DNA of 24,355 bases from Clostridia bacterium (lineage in GTDB: Bacteria; Bacillota; Clostridia; Christensenellales; Borkfalkiaceae), in NCBI GenBank assembly GCA_900767195.1, contig CAAFYG010000120.1:1-24355 (forward strand), given 5' to 3'. This document shows positions 21,098 to 24,355 of this stretch, piece after piece. Position 1 is the stretch's first letter, and each line of letters opens with the position of its first letter. The notes under the pieces were generated by a model. The model made no database searches and was not told the DNA's origin. It saw only the letters and a program-made list of their open reading frames with translations. The position numbers and the translations under genes were made by a program.

Positions 21098-22600
21098 ATG
21101 ATTTCTTCGATGAAAACAAAACGCTCGAAAGCAAACTCTCTCGATCTCACGGAAGGCGGCATTTTCGGTAAATTTCTTGCATATATGATTCCGTTCATGC
21201 TCACCAATTTATTGCAAGTGCTTTACAACGCCGCGGATATTGTGGTAGTAGGGCTTTCCAGCGAGCCGGACGCGGTGGGCGCGGTAGGTACAACTACCGC
21301 GTTTGTCAATTTAATCACCGGTTTATTTATGGGGTGTTCGGTAGGGGCGGAAGTCGTTATTTCCCGCGCCATCGGCAGAAAAGACCGCGAAGAAACGCAG
21401 AACGCCGTGCATACCGCGATTCTTTTCGGGCTGATTTTCGGCGCATTCTGCGGCGCGCTCGGCTTTTTTATCGCAAAACCCGTGCTGTCGGTAATGGGGA
21501 ACAAGGGGAAGCTTCTCACTCTCGCTTCTCTCTATACGCGTATTTATTTTCTCGGGCTTCCCGTTGTTGCTCTCACCAATTTCTCCGTGGCGGTGCTGCA
21601 CGCCGAAGGCGATTCGAAAACGCCGTTTATCGTACTTACGCTTTCGGGAATCGTAAACGTTATCTTAAATCTCGTGCTTGTGTTGGTTGCGGGAATGTCG
21701 GTGGAAGGCGTTGCAATCGCCACCGTGGCGGCGAACGCCGTTTCTGCCGTGCTTTTGCTTGCGCGGCTTTTCAAAGATAAAACGGCTTGCAGATTGCAGC
21801 TGAAAAAACTTCGCATACATATCAGATCGCTCGGCAGAATCGTAGAAGTAGGCTTGCCCGCCGGCGTACAAAGCTCGCTTTTTTCGCTTTCGAATATGAT
21901 TATTCAGTCCTCGATCGTCAAGGTGAATAACGCTATGGCGGGGGCGGGAGCGGCATATCAGCCCGTGGTAAAAGGCAATTCGGCATGCTCGAGTATCGAA
22001 GGCTTTATTTACACGGCGATCGATTCCGTAGGCAAAGCCGCAGTATCGTTCGTGGGGCAGAACGCGGGCGCAAAAAAATACGATCGACTTTCCAAGTTTT
22101 TAAAAATCGCCTATCTCACGTCGTTCACGCTCGGCGTAGCGTTGCCCGCAATCGTCATTCTGTTAAGAAACCCGTTGCTTGCGCTCTACGGAGTAAAACC
22201 CGCCGATAGCGGCTTGGATAAAATCGCCTACGATACCGGGGTTATCCGTATGCTCGTCATGTTCGTGCCGTATTTCACCATCGCGTTTATGCAGCTCGGC
22301 TCGGGCGTGTTGCAGGGCTTGGGCAAAGCGATTATCGCTTCCGTTTCATCGCTCATCGGCGCGTGCCTTTTTCGTGTAGTATGGATTTTCACGGCGTTCG
22401 CCGCAAAACCTACGCTCGTAATCATTTATCTTTCCTACCCGATTTCGTGGGTGCTTGTCGCGCTTTCGCATTTTATCATGATTCGTAAAACGCTGAAAAA
22501 ACTTCGCGCCGCCGCGCCCGAAACGCAGGAAGAACTCGTTTCGGCAGACGAAAACGCGGAAACCGCCGAAGAAGCCGCGATTTCTGTTGACAAAAATTAA
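21098..22600 (+). CDS. MATE family efflux transporter
   Basis: This 500-residue inner-membrane protein belongs to the MATE superfamily, which exports cationic drugs and metabolites in exchange for Na+ or H+. Twelve hydrophobic segments can be followed from about residue 25 to 465 in two similar halves. Typical features are the first-helix pattern PFMLTNLLQVLYNAADIVVVG, GCSVGAEVVISRAIGRKD, and the mid-loop LGRIVEVGLPAGVQSSLFSLSNMIIQ. VSFVGQNAGAKK starts the second half's loop. The last 30 residues are acidic and polar (PETQEELVSADENAETAEE), a tail of unknown role. ATG 21098 has AGGGTG 5 nt upstream, a short spacing. An in-frame ATG at 21110 lacks a better site. The substrate cannot be predicted. 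Its final codons contain the gltX promoter -35 box. Confidence 0.95.
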   Translation: MISSMKTKRSKANSLDLTEGGIFGKFLAYMIPFMLTNLLQVLYNAADIVVVGLSSEPDAVGAVGTTTAFVNLITGLFMGCSVGAEVVISRAIGRKDREETQNAVHTAILFGLIFGAFCGALGFFIAKPVLSVMGNKGKLLTLASLYTRIYFLGLPVVALTNFSVAVLHAEGDSKTPFIVLTLSGIVNVILNLVLVLVAGMSVEGVAIATVAANAVSAVLLLARLFKDKTACRLQLKKLRIHIRSLGRIVEVGLPAGVQSSLFSLSNMIIQSSIVKVNNAMAGAGAAYQPVVKGNSACSSIEGFIYTAIDSVGKAAVSFVGQNAGAKKYDRLSKFLKIAYLTSFTLGVALPAIVILLRNPLLALYGVKPADSGLDKIAYDTGVIRMLVMFVPYFTIAFMQLGSGVLQGLGKAIIASVSSLIGACLFRVVWIFTAFAAKPTLVIIYLSYPISWVLVALSHFIMIRKTLKKLRAAAPETQEELVSADENAETAEEAAISVDKN

Positions 22601-22615
22601 AAAACGCTGTATAAT
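22587..22615 (+). promoter_or_regulatory. Consensus sigma-A promoter for gltX, inside the MATE gene end
   Basis: TTGACA (22587-22592) and TATAAT (22610-22615) are both perfect and separated by 17 nt. The -35 box lies inside the codons for the last Val-Asp-Lys of the MATE protein. The leader is about 27 nt, including GGAAGGAAAGG before the ATG. Confidence 0.9.
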
Positions 22616-22648
22616 TTTTCCGTAAAACGAAAACGGAAGGAAAGGAAT

Positions 22649-24283
22649 ATGGATTTACAAAAACTTGCTGAAGCACTCATTCCCGATACGGACTTGCTTC
22701 CCATCGAAGAATACGATAAAATTTATCCTCCCCGCGCGCTCGAAAAGGGCGCGGAAGTCACGCGCATTGCGCCGTCGCCCACGGGCTTTATGCACCTTGG
22801 GAATTTGTACGTTGCGCTTGCCAACGAACGTATCGCCCATCAGAGCGGCGGCGTTTTCTATCTTCGTATCGAAGATACCGATGAAAAGCGCAAGGTAGAA
22901 GGCGCGGTGGAAGTCGTGCATAAATCGCTGAAATATTTCGGCGTGAATTTCGATGAAGGGGCGGATAAATGCGGCGAATACGGTCCGTATTATCAGCGGC
23001 AGCGCGCCAAAATCTACCGCGCGTTCGCCAAAGACTTAATCGCGCATGGTCTCGCATACCCTTGCTTCTGCACGGAAGAAGAACTTGAAAAAACGAGAGA
23101 ATATCAAACGGAAAACAAGCTTTTGCCTGGTTACTACGGCGAATTTGCGCATTGCAGAAATCTTTCCGAAGAAGAAATCTACGAAAATCTTCGGCAGGGC
23201 AAGCCGTACGTCATTCGCCTGAAATCGCAGGGCAACGCAGAAATCAAGCACCCGTTCAAAGACGCGATCAAAGGCGAAATCACCGTCACCGAAAATAATC
23301 AGGACGTGGTGATTTTGAAATCGGACGGCATTCCCACGTATCATTTCGCGCACGCGATCGACGATCATTTTATGCGCACCACGCTCGTAATCCGCGGCGA
23401 AGAATGGCTTTCGTCGCTGCCCGTGCATATCGAGCTTTTCAAAGTTTTGGGTTTCCCGCTTCCGCGCTACGGGCATAACTGCTCTATTCAGAAGCTCGAC
23501 GGCGAAAACCGCCGCAAACTTTCCAAGCGTAAAGATCCCGAAGCCTCGCTGAATTTCTATCGCGAGCAGGGGTATCCGCCGCTTGCCGTCAACGAATATA
23601 TGATGACGCTTTTAAACTCGAATTTCGAAGAATGGCGGCTGAAAAACCCGGCTGCGGCGTACACGGAATTTAAGTTTTCCGTAAACAAAATGGGTAAGAG
23701 CGGCGCATTGTTCGACGTTGCGAAATTAAACGACATCGCCAAAACGTATTTTGCCACGCAGAGCGAAAAAGAAGTGTACGATTTTCTGAAAACGTGGGCG
23801 GACGAGTTCGGCGATACCGAAGAAAAACTGTATTTTGCCGATGAAAAATACGCCGAAAAAGTGCTTGCGCTTTTAATGGGTACAGGGAGCAAGAAGCGCA
23901 GAAAAGATTTTGCGTGCGCCGTGCAGGCAGTGGAACTGATGAGTTATTTCTTCGGCGAAGAAGTTGCGCAAACGGACGAATATCGTTTCGATAAAGCCAC
24001 GGTAAAGGGAATCGTCGAAGCGTTTGAAAAAACGTATGATTTCTCGGACGATTGTTCTTTGTGGTTTGAAAAGGTGAAAGCGGTGGCAGCGGAAAGCGGC
24101 TTTGCCGCCGATATGAAAGCGTATAAAGCCGCGCCCGAAAATTATAAAGGCAACGTAGCGGACGTAGCGGAAATTCTGCGCGTCGCGGTTACAGGCAGAG
24201 CGAACACGCCCGATCTGTATACGATCATGCAGATATTAGGTGAAAAAATCGTCCGCGCCCGCCTTACCTCGGCAATACAATAA
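22649..24283 (+). CDS. gltX: Glutamate--tRNA ligase
   Basis: GltX charges tRNA-Glu with glutamate, and in many Firmicutes also tRNA-Gln before GatCAB amidation. The 544-residue class I synthetase has APSPTGFMHLGN (41-52), the HIGH-type motif, and KLSKR (290-294), the KMSKS-type motif. YLRIEDTDEKR (71-81), DVVILKSDGIPTYHFAHAIDDH (219-240) and IRGEEWLSSLPVH (248-260) are conserved GluRS blocks. CFCTEEE (139-145) is typical of the acceptor-binding domain. The first 38 residues form an extension before the usual start of the catalytic domain; ATG 22649 has an excellent ribosome binding site, so the extension looks real. It is transcribed from its own promoter. Confidence 0.97.
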   Translation: MDLQKLAEALIPDTDLLPIEEYDKIYPPRALEKGAEVTRIAPSPTGFMHLGNLYVALANERIAHQSGGVFYLRIEDTDEKRKVEGAVEVVHKSLKYFGVNFDEGADKCGEYGPYYQRQRAKIYRAFAKDLIAHGLAYPCFCTEEELEKTREYQTENKLLPGYYGEFAHCRNLSEEEIYENLRQGKPYVIRLKSQGNAEIKHPFKDAIKGEITVTENNQDVVILKSDGIPTYHFAHAIDDHFMRTTLVIRGEEWLSSLPVHIELFKVLGFPLPRYGHNCSIQKLDGENRRKLSKRKDPEASLNFYREQGYPPLAVNEYMMTLLNSNFEEWRLKNPAAAYTEFKFSVNKMGKSGALFDVAKLNDIAKTYFATQSEKEVYDFLKTWADEFGDTEEKLYFADEKYAEKVLALLMGTGSKKRRKDFACAVQAVELMSYFFGEEVAQTDEYRFDKATVKGIVEAFEKTYDFSDDCSLWFEKVKAVAAESGFAADMKAYKAAPENYKGNVADVAEILRVAVTGRANTPDLYTIMQILGEKIVRARLTSAIQ

Positions 24284-24326
24284 GCCTTTTTTCAGGCTTC
24301 CCCCCGGGGGCGGGCATCGCCCGTTT
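24282..24326 (+). terminator. Possible gltX terminator region
   Basis: Two short hairpins follow the stop codon. AAGCCT (24282-24287) pairs with AGGCTT (24294-24299), overlapping the stop, and CGGGC (24311-24315) pairs with GCCCG (24319-24323), followed by TTT. A C5G5 run lies between them. Neither has a long T-tract, so termination here is plausible but not certain. Confidence 0.4.
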
Positions 24327-24355
24327 CGTAACGGACGGTTGTAAACCATTTAAAA

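Noticed and set aside
22601..22648. T-box or other riboswitch before gltX
   Set aside because: The leader is only about 27 nt, far too short for a T-box.

Overview
This window looks like chromosome from an endospore-forming member of the Clostridia, probably an uncultured gut lineage. Three things support this. There is an intact sporulation sigma factor of the SigK/SigE family. Firmicutes-type gene pairs are present (tilS-hpt, cysteine desulfurase-thiI). Almost every transcription unit starts with a near-perfect TTGACA-N17-TATAAT promoter. The assignment to a lineage is inference from gene content. I see no phage, insertion sequence, CRISPR array, rRNA or tRNA gene.

Layout, left to right. 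(1) 1-383, minus strand: 5' part of a lipoprotein gene that runs off the left edge. (2) 566-2812: a membrane-anchored hypothetical protein with its own promoter and terminator, then guaA. (3) 3003-3676: a 17-cysteine small protein converging on a DUF378 membrane protein, with nested palindromes between them. (4) 3780-6530: a tilS-hpt-histidine phosphatase unit, closed by a terminator that works in both directions. (5) 6588-9844: one 968-residue minus-strand gene, the most unusual protein here. It has a PadR DNA-binding domain, a coiled coil of about 550 residues, a disordered linker and four C-terminal membrane segments. Its upstream region holds two 29-bp near-palindromes. (6) 9807-17116: one apparent seven-gene unit of acyl-ACP thioesterase, hypothetical, two-TM protein, cysteine desulfurase, thiI, DUF1934 and a divergent Rho. 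(7) 17165-17988: the SigK-like sigma factor behind a sigma-E-like promoter. (8) 18006-24283: four separately promoted genes, malQ, panE-like, a MATE transporter and gltX.

Functional links. The desulfurase and ThiI form a sulfur relay for tRNA 4-thiouridine (and possibly thiazole). TilS and GltX also act on tRNA. GuaA and Hpt serve purine nucleotide synthesis and salvage. The thioesterase, PadR-coil protein and two-TM protein point to the envelope, but their roles cannot be read from sequence.

For a second look: the membrane-anchored PadR protein and its operators; the Rho paralogue, which keeps Walker motifs but seems to lack the arginine finger and RNP1 and lies next to the sporulation sigma gene; the Cys-rich protein; a thioesterase mRNA that should be leaderless; and several perfect 16-18 bp tandem duplications, mostly in intergenic DNA.
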